A stretch of DNA of 6,073 nt from Oceanospirillaceae bacterium UBA7410 (GTDB lineage Bacteria > Pseudomonadota > Gammaproteobacteria > Pseudomonadales > Balneatricaceae): the NCBI GenBank assembly GCA_002470565.1, contig DKMQ01000080.1, positions 21,295 to 27,367 on the forward strand. The letters run 5' to 3'. Below the pieces are notes generated by a model, which was not told the origin of the DNA, did no database searches, and saw nothing but the letters and a program-made list of their open reading frames with translations. Both the position numbers and the translations under genes were made by a program. Positions 1 through 6,073 of the stretch are shown one piece after another (positions within the stretch are counted from its first letter, which is position 1; the number at the start of each line of letters is the position of its first letter).

Positions 1-689
1 GCACCTAAAATAGTGGCAGGATCTGCGCCTAAAGCTACAGCCACTGGAAAATTTTCACCTGGGTGGGCAATTTTCCAATCACGAAAATCTAACGCACCAC
101 CACGATGAGACAACCAGCGCATGATTAAGCGGTTTTTGCCGATCACTTGCTGGCGATATATACCAAGGTTTTGGCGCTTCTTATTAGGCCCGCGAGTAAT
201 CACTAAAGGCCATGTTACTAGAGGGCCAGCATCACCTGGCCAGCAGGTTTGAATAGGTAGCTTAGCAAGATCAACCTCATCGCCTGTCATTACATATTGC
301 TGGCATGGTGGTTTGCTAATGAGCTTGGGAGCCATGTTGAGCACTTGTTTATAAAGTGGCAACTTGTCTAAAGCGTCTCTAAAGCCTTTAGGGGGCTCTG
401 GCTCTTTTAACGCGGCAAGTAAGTGGCCTATATCACGCAAGCTTTCTACACTTTCAGCGCCCATACCAAGAGCCACACGTTTGGGTGTGCCAAACAGGTT
501 AGCTAATACGGGAGTGTCAAAACCTTTGGGGTTTTCAAATAATAAGGCGGGGCCTTCTGCTCGCAGAGTGCGATCGCAGATTTCAGTCATTTCAAGGTGT
601 GGGTCCACCTCTTTAGTAATGCGTTTTAGCTCACCTTGGGCTTCAAGGCTTGCGATGAAGTCGCGTAGGTCTTTATATTTCATGGCCAT
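1..689 (-). CDS. ubiD: UbiD, 3-octaprenyl-4-hydroxybenzoate decarboxylase, 5' part, open at left edge
   Basis: The enzyme removes the carboxylate from 3-polyprenyl-4-hydroxybenzoate in ubiquinone synthesis, using prenylated FMN made by UbiX. The first 229 codons are present; the family is about 490-500 residues, so a little under half is here. The fragment tracks E. coli UbiD closely: [74 protein letters not shown] and [12 protein letters not shown]. Asn174 in NLGIYRQQ corresponds to E. coli N175, a metal/prFMN ligand, and the following Tyr-Arg is conserved. The His of WLSHRGG is also kept. The Arg/Glu/Asp catalytic triad would lie past the left edge. Two in-frame ATGs, at 689 and 683, are both plausible. 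I prefer 689 because GGAG lies 12 bases upstream of it (18 for the other) and an in-frame TAG lies just before it. rho ends 73 bases upstream. Confidence 0.97.
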   Translation of the reverse strand, partial: MAMKYKDLRDFIASLEAQGELKRITKEVDPHLEMTEICDRTLRAEGPALLFENPKGFDTPVLANLFGTPKRVALGMGAESVESLRDIGHLLAALKEPEPPKGFRDALDKLPLYKQVLNMAPKLISKPPCQQYVMTGDEVDLAKLPIQTCWPGDAGPLVTWPLVITRGPNKKRQNLGIYRQQVIGKNRLIMRWLSHRGGALDFRDWKIAHPGENFPVAVALGADPATILG

Positions 690-713
690 AGCCTACCCAT
701 TCTCCACTGTATT

Positions 714-738
714 AGGTGACTACATTAGGTAGCCACCT
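714..738 (-). other. Stem-loop in the rho-ubiD gap
   Basis: Bases 714-723 pair with 729-738 around a 5-base loop. Read on the minus strand (AGGTGGCTAC, loop CTAAT, GTAGTCACCT) the stem is 10 bp with one G-U wobble. On the plus strand the same position becomes an A-C mismatch, so the structure is better formed in the rho-ubiD transcript. No T-tract follows on the minus strand (AATACAG), so it is not a classic intrinsic terminator. It ends about 8 bases before the GGAG used by ubiD and could be an intercistronic processing or stability element, or part of the ubiD 5' leader. Confidence 0.55.
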
Positions 739-744
739 TTATTC

Positions 745-750
745 ATAATA
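745..750 (-). promoter_or_regulatory. Possible -10 box for ubiD
   Basis: TATTAT matches TATAAT at 5 of 6 bases and lies just after the rho stop. No acceptable -35 is found 16-18 bases upstream (AGCGTA at 17), and there is no extended -10 TG. Transcription starting from here would begin at about base 738, at the foot of the stem-loop. This is weak and could be chance in an AT-rich gap; read-through from rho is equally likely. Confidence 0.2.
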
Positions 751-762
751 CTAAATAATGTC

Positions 763-2022
763 TTACTTACGCTTCATAGACATGAAGAACTCTTCGTTGG
801 TTTTAGCACCTTTAAGCTTATCCAACAAAAATTCAGTCGCTTGGCCATCTTCCATAGGATCAAGCAATTTACGCAAAATCCACATGCGCTGCAGCTCTTC
901 ATCACGAGTTAATAGCTCTTCACGACGAGTGGAAGACTTACGGATGTTGATGGCAGGGAATACACGGCGCTCGGCAATTTTACGATCCAAGTGCACTTCT
1001 GAGTTACCTGTGCCCTTAAATTCTTCAAAGATCACTTCGTCCATCTTCGAGCCAGTATCGGTCAATGCTGTAGCAATAATGGTAAGGCTACCGCCTTCTT
1101 CAATATTACGTGCCGCACCAAAGAAACGCTTAGGGCGCTCTAATGCATGGGCGTCAACACCACCGGTTAATACCTTGCCAGAAGAAGGGATTACAGTGTT
1201 GTAGGCACGAGCCAAACGAGTGATTGAATCCAAAAGGATGACCACGTCTTTTTTGTGCTCTACCAAACGCTTGGCTTTTTCAACGACCATTTCAGCTACT
1301 TGCACGTGACGTGAAGGTGGCTCGTCAAACGTGCTGGCCACTACTTCGCCACGCACAGAGCGCTTCATGTCGGTCACTTCTTCAGGACGCTCGTCAATAA
1401 GCAACACGATCAAATGACAATCTGGATTATTACGCGTAATGGAATGCGCAATATTTTGCAGCATCAAGGTTTTACCAGCCTTAGGTGGGGACACAATCAA
1501 GGCACGCTGGCCTTTGCCCATTGGCGCTGTTAAATCGATGATACGGGCCGTTAAGTCTTCACTAGAGCCATTACCAAGCTCCATGCTTAAACGTTCCGTA
1601 GGGAACAAAGGTGTTAGGTTTTCAAACAACACCTTATGCTTTGCTTGTTCTGGTGGCCCATAGTTAATGCTGTTCACTTTAAGCAGGGCAAAATAGCGTT
1701 CGCCATCTTTGGGTGGACGGATCTTACCGTCTATGCTGTCGCCTGTGCGAAGGCTAAAGCGGCGTATTTGGCTTGGCGAGACATAAATGTCGTCCGGCCC
1801 TGCTAAATAAGAAGCGTCTGCTGAGCGCAAGAAGCCAAAGCCATCTTGCAATATTTCTAGCACACCTTGGCCAAAAATATCTTCGCCACTTTTAGCATGA
1901 CGTTTAAGAATGCTAAAGATACATTCTTGTTTACGAGACCTAGCTACATTATCGAGACCCATACCTTGGGCAATTTCGACAAGTTCAGGCATTGTTTTAG
2001 TTTTTAATTCAGTTAGATTCAT
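763..2022 (-). CDS. rho: Transcription termination factor Rho
   Basis: Rho is the hexameric RNA-dependent ATPase/helicase that ends transcription at rut-containing RNAs. It is 419 residues, exactly the E. coli length, and matches without visible gaps. The N-terminal helical part and the RNA-binding cold-shock-like domain carry GFGFLR (61-66), Y80 and E108. The P-loop SPPKAGKT is at 178-185 (K181, K184) and the catalytic E211 lies in DERPEEV. Walker B VVILLD ends at D265, the Q-loop SGKVLTGG is at 281-288, R-loop K326 is in DTGSKMDE, and the Arg finger R366 is in SSTRREEL. M219 and S266, in the bicyclomycin pocket region, are as in E. coli. There is no Gly/Asn/Arg-rich insertion of the kind seen in Actinobacteria or Bacteroidetes. 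MNLTELK fixes the start at 2022, although no convincing Shine-Dalgarno precedes it (CTTATTACTT before ATG). trxA, a common upstream neighbour, is absent. Confidence 0.99.
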   Translation of the reverse strand: MNLTELKTKTMPELVEIAQGMGLDNVARSRKQECIFSILKRHAKSGEDIFGQGVLEILQDGFGFLRSADASYLAGPDDIYVSPSQIRRFSLRTGDSIDGKIRPPKDGERYFALLKVNSINYGPPEQAKHKVLFENLTPLFPTERLSMELGNGSSEDLTARIIDLTAPMGKGQRALIVSPPKAGKTLMLQNIAHSITRNNPDCHLIVLLIDERPEEVTDMKRSVRGEVVASTFDEPPSRHVQVAEMVVEKAKRLVEHKKDVVILLDSITRLARAYNTVIPSSGKVLTGGVDAHALERPKRFFGAARNIEEGGSLTIIATALTDTGSKMDEVIFEEFKGTGNSEVHLDRKIAERRVFPAINIRKSSTRREELLTRDEELQRMWILRKLLDPMEDGQATEFLLDKLKGAKTNEEFFMSMKRK

Positions 2023-2055
2023 AAGTAATAAGCGAAGGGGCGTCAGTGCGCGCTA

Positions 2056-2087
2056 GCGAGGAAAATGAAATTAGTGGAATAGTCAGG
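2056..2087 (-). promoter_or_regulatory. C-rich, G-poor rho leader segment (possible rut site)
   Basis: In the minus-strand RNA this 32-base stretch has 11 C and only 2 G, with many YC dinucleotides (for example TATTCCACTAATTTC, TTTTCCTCGC). It lies 34 bases upstream of the rho start. Rho binds unstructured C-rich, G-poor RNA, and E. coli rho is known to be autoregulated by Rho-dependent attenuation in its leader, so this is a reasonable site for the same control. It is inferred from composition only. Confidence 0.3.
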
Positions 2088-2098
2088 CTAAGTTAGCC
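2086..2098. repeat. Perfect 6+1+6 inverted repeat in the hemY-rho gap
   Basis: GGCTAA-G-TTAGCC is a perfect dyad with a one-base centre. As RNA it would form a 5-bp stem with a 3-base loop, and no T-tract follows in either direction. As DNA it has the shape of a small operator half-site pair. Nothing identifies a binding protein. Confidence 0.45.
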
Positions 2099-2100
2099 GG

Positions 2101-2136
2101 TAAAAATACAGCCGATTAAGACAGAAGGTCTTGCTG
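2101..2136 (-). terminator. Possible intrinsic terminator after hemY
   Basis: On the minus strand CAGC-AAGAC, loop CTTCT, GTCTT, a 5-base bulge AATCG, and GCTG form a two-part stem. TATTTTTA follows at once. It begins 42 bases past the hemY stop, which suits an end of the hem operon. The stem is AT-rich and broken by the bulge, so it would be a leaky terminator at best, possibly allowing read-through into rho. Confidence 0.35.
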
Positions 2137-2146
2137 GATTGCTTAC

Positions 2147-2175
2147 AGTCTGTATTAAGCGGCGCCAACTGTCAA
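2147..2175 (-). promoter_or_regulatory. Possible promoter for rho, overlapping the hemY end
   Basis: A perfect -35 hexamer TTGACA (2175-2170) begins three bases past the first base of the hemY stop complement region (TAAAGTTGACA). The best-spaced -10 (17 bases) is CAGACT, matching only 3 of 6, and TACAGA at 15 bases is no better. The poor -10 lies in an imperfect dyad (GCTTA...TAAGC, 2141-2160) that might be an operator. An activator-dependent promoter is possible, and so is chance. Confidence 0.2.
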
Positions 2176-2177
2176 CT

Positions 2178-3377
2178 TTAAAATACGCTGGATAAGCGAT
2201 AATGTTCTATAGCAGCATCAACATGGCCCATTTTATACTGTAATCGAGCCATTTCGGCATGCGCCTCTTTGCTGGCTTGCAAGCTAATACTGGCTTGCAA
2301 ATAGTCTTGGGCTTTGCCCCAAAGCTCTAAGCCACCGCATAAGCGGCCTAATGTGAGCTGCAAGGCTGCACTGTCTTTTGCAGAGGCTTGCCAAGCTTCT
2401 GCTTGTTTTAAACTTTTAGACAAATCTGCTAAAGGCAGGTGTGCGTATTCAAGCACTAGCTCATCTGACCATTGCTGCTTGAGTGTGTGCTCTATGAATG
2501 TTTGTGTTGTAACGGCGCTATCGCCCTCAATACGGGCCATCGCTTTAGCGTAGCTCACAATACTTGGGGTGTGATTAGTCACACTTTTAGGGGCTTTTTT
2601 CCACAAGGCTTGGAGCTGGTCTAAGCTGCTTTTTGCTGCACTACCTGCTTGGTTTTGGCTTGTACTAAAAGCACGCCCATAGGCCAACTGCTGCTGCTGA
2701 GCTAGCTGTTCTTCACTTAGCTGATTACAACTACCCACCACCTTTAATAAACTAATCAGCTCGGGCCACATTTGCTGACGCTGTAATAAATCTAGCAGTA
2801 GCTGATTGGCTTCTGCATGTTTAGGGCTAAGCTTATGCAGGCTTTGTAATGCGCCAAGAGCACCTTCATGGTCACCTTGATATAAACATATTTCGCAAAG
2901 CTTTAAATAAACTAACTGCTGAGCATCTGGAAATTTGGCCACCAGTTGATTTAACACTCTACGTGCTTCTTCCATCTTGCCCTGTCTACCTAGCGCTTGA
3001 GCCAGCGCTGGCAACACTACAAAGGGCTGGTCTGTGGTAGAGGATATTTCAGCAAGCTTTTTTTGTGCGCGCAAGTTTTGGCCATCAGCCAAAGCTAACA
3101 ACCCTAAACGTATTTGAGCTTGCATGCGTTTGGTGCGGCTAGTCTCTTGCCAATTGCCGATTACTTTAAAGGGCAAATTGAGCGAAGTAACCAATCGTAG
3201 GCTAAAAGACATCACCACAAATAGCAGAACAATAGCTGCTAGTAATATCCAAATGCTCATTTCCACACTAGTGTCACCCCAAGCTAGTAACACATAGCCT
3301 GGATCTATATTAGCTAAAGCACCTAAACCTGCACCTGCAATTAACACCGATAAGATGACTAGGATGAAAAAACGCAT
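2178..3377 (-). CDS. hemY: HemY, inner-membrane TPR protein of the hemCDXY cluster
   Basis: The 399-residue length matches E. coli HemY (398). It has the HemY N-terminal architecture: a first membrane helix (about 3-23), a short loop containing the family's PGYVLL motif (26-31), and a second helix (about 41-60). A basic linker follows, then a helical-repeat domain. TPR-like helix pairs are visible at about 100-215 (for example ALGRQGKMEEARRVLNQLVAKFP) and again at 340-395 (LWGKAQDYLQASI, MGHVDAAIEHYRL), with a less regular Gln/Ser-rich middle at about 220-260. HemY proteins are thought to be scaffolds associated with late heme synthesis, but no reaction is established. It is not the protoporphyrinogen oxidase called HemY in Gram-positives, because it has no FAD-binding GxGxxG. 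The ATG at 3377 is preceded by GGGAG at 8 bases, lying inside the end of hemX, so the pair is tightly coupled. Confidence 0.94.
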   Translation of the reverse strand: MRFFILVILSVLIAGAGLGALANIDPGYVLLAWGDTSVEMSIWILLAAIVLLFVVMSFSLRLVTSLNLPFKVIGNWQETSRTKRMQAQIRLGLLALADGQNLRAQKKLAEISSTTDQPFVVLPALAQALGRQGKMEEARRVLNQLVAKFPDAQQLVYLKLCEICLYQGDHEGALGALQSLHKLSPKHAEANQLLLDLLQRQQMWPELISLLKVVGSCNQLSEEQLAQQQQLAYGRAFSTSQNQAGSAAKSSLDQLQALWKKAPKSVTNHTPSIVSYAKAMARIEGDSAVTTQTFIEHTLKQQWSDELVLEYAHLPLADLSKSLKQAEAWQASAKDSAALQLTLGRLCGGLELWGKAQDYLQASISLQASKEAHAEMARLQYKMGHVDAAIEHYRLSSVF

Positions 3378-3380
3378 GAG

Positions 3381-4613
3381 TTATTCTCCCACCAATGGCT
3401 GCGCTGGAGTGTCATGCAAGGTAGCAATAAAGCCTTGCAACGCCACCAAAGATCCACTGATATTGGGCATATTAACCAACACTTTTACTTCACTTAGTTC
3501 GTCAATTGTTTTATTCATGGCCTTAACCACCGCGTCACTTGGGCGGTAGTACTGGGTTAAAAGCTGCTGCACACCTTCCAAGGATTGATCATAAATGCCT
3601 TGTTGGCGGCGCAAAAGAGCCACCTGCGTTTGGCTTAACGCCATTTCAATACGCATGCGCACTAAAAGCTGCGCCGCTGGAGTGAGTAATTGTTGGTCTT
3701 CTTGTGTGCGTGATTGCACTTTAACCAGCTGCTTTAGCTCTGAGAAAATACCAGCACTGGCACTTTTAGTGCCAAGCCATAAAGACTCACTCCATGTAAC
3801 ACCCTGTGCAGAAGAAACCGGTAGAGTGCTATCTTGAGTAGATTGTACTGCTTCAACCGCCACCGCCTCACTGCGAGGGGGGATAAAGGTAAGCTTAGAT
3901 GCCAAAGAAGATAACGCTGCAAGCTGGGCATACACCCCTTGCACATCCACACTTGGCACTGCAGTAAGGGAAGCTAAATCTAGGGCAATGGCACGCCTAA
4001 TGCCATAGGTGCCTACTTGCTCGCTGTCTCGTATGATGATGTCAGCAGCGCTAAGCAAGGCAATAGCTGATTCGCTAGCTTGCTCCATGGCTAATCTTTG
4101 GTTGGCTAGACGCAATAAATATTCTGCTTCTGCTAACTGCCACTTAGGTAACACTTGGCCCTGATCTAATTGTGCTTTTGCCATGGCTTCTAATGCCACT
4201 ACAAGGGCATCATCCATGGCCTGTTGATTATTTTTTATATCTGTTTGTTCGGTTTTGATATTGCTAAGTGCTGCAGCATTGGCAAGCGTGGCGTCATCTA
4301 GCTTTTGTGACAAAGATTGCTGCTTTTGTTGCCAATTTTCTAGGGCTTTAGATTGGCCGCTTTGGCCTGAGGTAAGCTGCGCCGTGAAAGACTGAGTTTG
4401 CCACTGCAAATAACCCAAGCCTGCCACGGCTGCGATTAATATTAGCACAAGCAGCCACAACAAACCTTGCTTAGCTTGGCCTGCTGGCTTTGTTTTTGAT
4501 GCCGTAGCACGATCTGCTGGTTTGGATACTTTAGCTGTTTTGGTGGCGGAAGATTTGAGACCCGCGCCTTTTTCTAGCGTTTTGCTATTAGCGTTATTTT
4601 GATCTTGTGTCAC
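3381..4613 (-). CDS. hemX: HemX, inner-membrane protein of the hemCDXY cluster
   Basis: The protein is 410 residues with a GTG start. A Lys/Ala/Thr-rich, probably cytoplasmic tail (1-48) leads into one membrane anchor at about 50-71 (LLWLLVLILIAAVAGLGYL). A Gln/Ala-rich, probably coiled-coil stretch follows (about 72-150), then a periplasmic domain. The family signature AEAEYLLRLANQRL (161-174), the following RRAIALDLASLTAVPSVD region and the C-terminal TPAAQLLVRMRIEMAL block align with E. coli HemX. Many databases call HemX a uroporphyrinogen-III C-methyltransferase. Nothing here resembles the SUMT fold or its SAM-binding motifs, so that name should not be carried over and the true role is unknown. 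The GTG at 4613 has AAGGA ten bases upstream. A nearer ATG (at 4624) is out of frame. hemX follows hemD after 94 bases and its stop lies 3 bases before hemY. Confidence 0.93.
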   Translation of the reverse strand: MTQDQNNANSKTLEKGAGLKSSATKTAKVSKPADRATASKTKPAGQAKQGLLWLLVLILIAAVAGLGYLQWQTQSFTAQLTSGQSGQSKALENWQQKQQSLSQKLDDATLANAAALSNIKTEQTDIKNNQQAMDDALVVALEAMAKAQLDQGQVLPKWQLAEAEYLLRLANQRLAMEQASESAIALLSAADIIIRDSEQVGTYGIRRAIALDLASLTAVPSVDVQGVYAQLAALSSLASKLTFIPPRSEAVAVEAVQSTQDSTLPVSSAQGVTWSESLWLGTKSASAGIFSELKQLVKVQSRTQEDQQLLTPAAQLLVRMRIEMALSQTQVALLRRQQGIYDQSLEGVQQLLTQYYRPSDAVVKAMNKTIDELSEVKVLVNMPNISGSLVALQGFIATLHDTPAQPLVGE

Positions 4614-4623
4614 TGCGTAAGCA

Positions 4624-4628
4624 TCCTT
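4624..4628 (-). promoter_or_regulatory. hemX ribosome binding site
   Basis: AAGGA in a run of purines (AAAAAAGGA) lies 10 bases upstream of the GTG at 4613. It decides the non-ATG start, because the ATG formed by the last bases of this motif opens a frame that closes after four codons (ATG CTT ACG CAG TGA). That stop overlaps the GTG itself. Confidence 0.6.
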
Positions 4629-4662
4629 TTTTGTGCGGCCCTATGGCCTGCTTTCACTGCAT

Positions 4663-4686
4663 CTTACCACTTGTTTTAACACTTGT
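4663..4686 (-). repeat. Tandem 12-base repeat in the hemD-hemX gap
   Basis: On the minus strand ACAAGTGTTAAA is followed directly by ACAAGTGGTAAG, 10 of 12 bases identical. It sits between hemD and hemX, 50 bases before the hemX GTG. It may be a binding site for a dimeric regulator or a simple duplication. The 94-base gap otherwise holds only the hemX ribosome binding site (AAGGA) and a short GGCC-ATAG-GGCC stem, and I see no convincing promoter or terminator in it. Confidence 0.4.
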
Positions 4687-4707
4687 ATTAACTACAGGGC
4701 AAGGTGC

Positions 4708-5487
4708 TTATTTTTGTATCGGTAACAACATTGATTGTAGCAAAGTATCGCACATAGATTGGTTACTGGCACTACTGCTAGTGAGTAATACACTATAGCC
4801 TAATGCACGGGCTTGATCGGCCACCCGCATGCTTGGTAACACCAACACGATATTGTGTTTATCACACCAGGGTTTATGCGCTAATAATGCGTCAAAATTT
4901 TCTAAGGTTTCACCGCTTTGTAAAATCACTGCTTGTGGGGCAAATTCATCCACTTGCAAAAGCTGCAACGCACTTAACTGTGGCATTTTGCGCTGGTAGC
5001 ACTGGGCATAGTCTACCTTGGCGCCGGCTGCAGTTAAGGCATCTGACAGTGTTTGCCTACCCCCTTGACCACGCACTATAAGCACTTTGTCATGCATTCT
5101 AATTTGAGGTAATAAATGGGCAAGCAAGGCTTCACTGGTGTCTCCTGTTGCAGGCCTACCGGCGTCAATTCCCGCAGCCACTAACATGGCTTGGGTAGAC
5201 TCGCCCATGCCCCACCAGTTGACGCCCACAGGCCATTGAGGCCAATAGTCTCGTACTAAGTCTAGCCAATGTTGCGCAGCATTGGTGCTGATCACAATCA
5301 CATGATCAAAAGTAGATAGCTCCATAGCCAAACGTTTACTTTGCAAACCATCTTCACTTATAAGCTGCACAGGCTCAATGGCCAAGCAAGGCAAATGCTG
5401 AACTTGGAAACCCTGCTTTTGCAGCAGCTCTACCATGGCTTTGGCTTGCGCAACGGGACGTGTGACAAGCACCTTTATAGCGGTCAT
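4708..5487 (-). CDS. hemD: Uroporphyrinogen-III synthase
   Basis: HemD closes hydroxymethylbilane with inversion of ring D to give uroporphyrinogen III, the branch point to heme and siroheme. The protein is 259 residues, slightly above the usual length of about 246. The family is poorly conserved, but its landmarks are present. These are VLVTRP at residues 6-11, TNAAQHW in the first domain, GDTSEALL (115-122), VRGQGGRQTL (138-147, matching E. coli LRGNGGREL), and the CYQR hinge strand that follows. I chose the ATG at 5487 because VLVTRP normally lies within about ten residues of the start and the start then falls 7 bases after the hemC stop. The open frame continues upstream to 5535, but those 16 residues would overlap hemC and match nothing in the family. 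No strong Shine-Dalgarno precedes the ATG, so translational coupling to hemC is likely. One oddity is NWWGMGEST, where many relatives have an AIGxxTA-type segment. Confidence 0.95.
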   Translation of the reverse strand: MTAIKVLVTRPVAQAKAMVELLQKQGFQVQHLPCLAIEPVQLISEDGLQSKRLAMELSTFDHVIVISTNAAQHWLDLVRDYWPQWPVGVNWWGMGESTQAMLVAAGIDAGRPATGDTSEALLAHLLPQIRMHDKVLIVRGQGGRQTLSDALTAAGAKVDYAQCYQRKMPQLSALQLLQVDEFAPQAVILQSGETLENFDALLAHKPWCDKHNIVLVLPSMRVADQARALGYSVLLTSSSASNQSMCDTLLQSMLLPIQK

Positions 5488-5494
5488 AGGCTGC

Positions 5495-6073
5495 TTACTG
5501 ATCGGCGTAAATAGCCTGCAGAATTTCACCAGCACCTTGTGCTAATAGATCTTCTGCAGCTTGGATGCCAAGTTGTTCGGCTTGTGCGCGCGGGCCTCTG
5601 ATTTGGGTAGTGAGCACACGGCTACCGTCTACCTCACCTACCAAACCACGCAGCCACAATTGATCACCTTCTAGCTGCGCAAAACAGGCAATAGGCACTT
5701 GGCAACCGCCTTCTAAGCGTTTATTTAATGCTCTCTCTGCGATCACACGATCTGCAGTGTCTGCGTGGTGCAAGGGTGCAAGTAGCGCCATAGTTTGGGC
5801 ATCATCCACACGGCACTCCACACCCACTGCACCTTGCCCACCCGCTGGCAAGCACTGCTCATCTGTTAAGCGTGAGCGAATGCGCTCGTGAAACTCAAGG
5901 CGCATTAAGCCCGCACTGGCAAGAATAATGGCATCATATTGGCCTGCATCTAGCTTGGCTAAGCGGGTGTTCACATTACCTCGCAAATCTAATAATTGCA
6001 GATCAGGCCGCAGCGCTTTTACTTGTAATTGGCGACGCAGGCTTGAGGTGCCCACCTTAGCGCCTTGCGGCAA
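5495..6073 (-). CDS. hemC: Porphobilinogen deaminase (hydroxymethylbilane synthase), 3' part, open at right edge
   Basis: The enzyme joins four porphobilinogen molecules into hydroxymethylbilane in the cytoplasm, the step before HemD. The window holds the last 192 codons, so about the first 118 residues lie beyond the right edge. The TTG at the edge is an internal Leu codon, not a start. Visible motifs are GTSSLRRQ (fragment residues 8-15), whose two Arg match E. coli R131 and R132 of the substrate/cofactor site. Next come LRGNVNTRL (30-38), the active-site-side segment [12 protein letters not shown] (75-86), and LEGGCQVPI (120-128). The Cys at fragment residue 124 corresponds to E. coli C242, which carries the dipyrromethane cofactor. 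The C-terminal domain is complete and ends in TAA. hemD follows after 7 bases, so the two are surely co-transcribed. There is no sign of damage, and the identification is secure from motif-by-motif recall of the E. coli protein. Confidence 0.98.
   Translation of the reverse strand: MPQGAKVGTSSLRRQLQVKALRPDLQLLDLRGNVNTRLAKLDAGQYDAIILASAGLMRLEFHERIRSRLTDEQCLPAGGQGAVGVECRVDDAQTMALLAPLHHADTADRVIAERALNKRLEGGCQVPIACFAQLEGDQLWLRGLVGEVDGSRVLTTQIRGPRAQAEQLGIQAAEDLLAQGAGEILQAIYADQ

Noticed and set aside
364..732. Plus-strand open frame of 122 codons opposite ubiD
   Set aside because: It is antisense to well-conserved ubiD codons and its translation is not like any protein I know.
758..1204. Plus-strand open frame of 148 codons opposite rho
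   Set aside because: It lies antisense to the conserved C-terminal half of rho, has Ser-rich low-complexity sequence with no family resemblance, and is a shadow of rho codon use.
2051..2058. Eight-base palindrome CGCTAGCG upstream of rho
   Set aside because: It is too short and common to be called an operator, and it cannot form a loop as RNA.
3734..3952. Second minus-strand frame inside hemX
   Set aside because: It lies wholly inside hemX in another frame, is Leu-rich by composition, and has no separate signal for translation.
4607..4798. Small plus-strand frame with a hydrophobic stretch across the hemD-hemX gap
   Set aside because: It starts with a non-ATG codon and overlaps the ends of two real genes on the other strand. 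I see no ribosome binding site, and the hydrophobicity is explained by the composition of the gap.
5488..5535. Longer hemD start at 5535
   Set aside because: The extra 16 residues overlap hemC codons and have no counterpart before the VLVTRP motif in the family.
1..6073. Search for mobile elements, CRISPR, tRNA/rRNA or a defence-like cassette
   Set aside because: Nearly all of the window is tightly packed housekeeping genes. I saw no transposase, terminal repeats, repeat-spacer pattern, tRNA-like cloverleaf or foreign-looking gene.

Overview
The window reads as ordinary chromosomal core DNA from a gammaproteobacterium. Six protein genes all run on the minus strand, so transcription goes from high to low coordinates. 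In that order they are the 3' part of hemC, then hemD, hemX, hemY, rho, and the 5' part of ubiD. Rho aligns with E. coli Rho residue for residue and has the same length, and UbiD and HemC are similarly close to their E. coli forms. The hemC-D-X-Y block is typical of Gammaproteobacteria. The rho-then-ubiD order recalls Pseudomonas and its marine relatives (Pseudomonadales/Oceanospirillales). G+C is 47% in the one line I counted. I would not name a genus.

Layout: hemC (open at the right edge, 6073 to 5495) is followed after 7 bases by hemD (5487 to 4708). A 94-base gap leads to hemX (GTG start at 4613, stop at 3381), and hemY starts 3 bases later (3377 to 2178). A 155-base gap separates hemY from rho (2022 to 763). 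This gap is the most structured non-coding stretch: it holds a terminator-like stem-loop with a T-tract, a perfect 6+1+6 dyad, a perfect -35 hexamer and a C-rich, G-poor stretch just upstream of rho. A 73-base gap with a 10-bp stem-loop then leads to ubiD (689 down to the left edge).

Function: HemC and HemD make uroporphyrinogen III from porphobilinogen, the common precursor of heme, siroheme and related tetrapyrroles. HemX and HemY are inner-membrane proteins conserved beside hemCD, without an established enzymatic role. Rho is the transcription termination helicase. UbiD is the prFMN-dependent decarboxylase of ubiquinone biosynthesis. Heme and ubiquinone both serve respiration, but rho between them is more likely an accident of gene order than a shared pathway.

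I found no RNA gene, mobile element, CRISPR array or defence-like cassette, and no previously undescribed system. The points worth a second look are the leader structures of rho and ubiD, the hemD-hemX gap, and a gene order in which rho directly follows hemY with no trxA in between.
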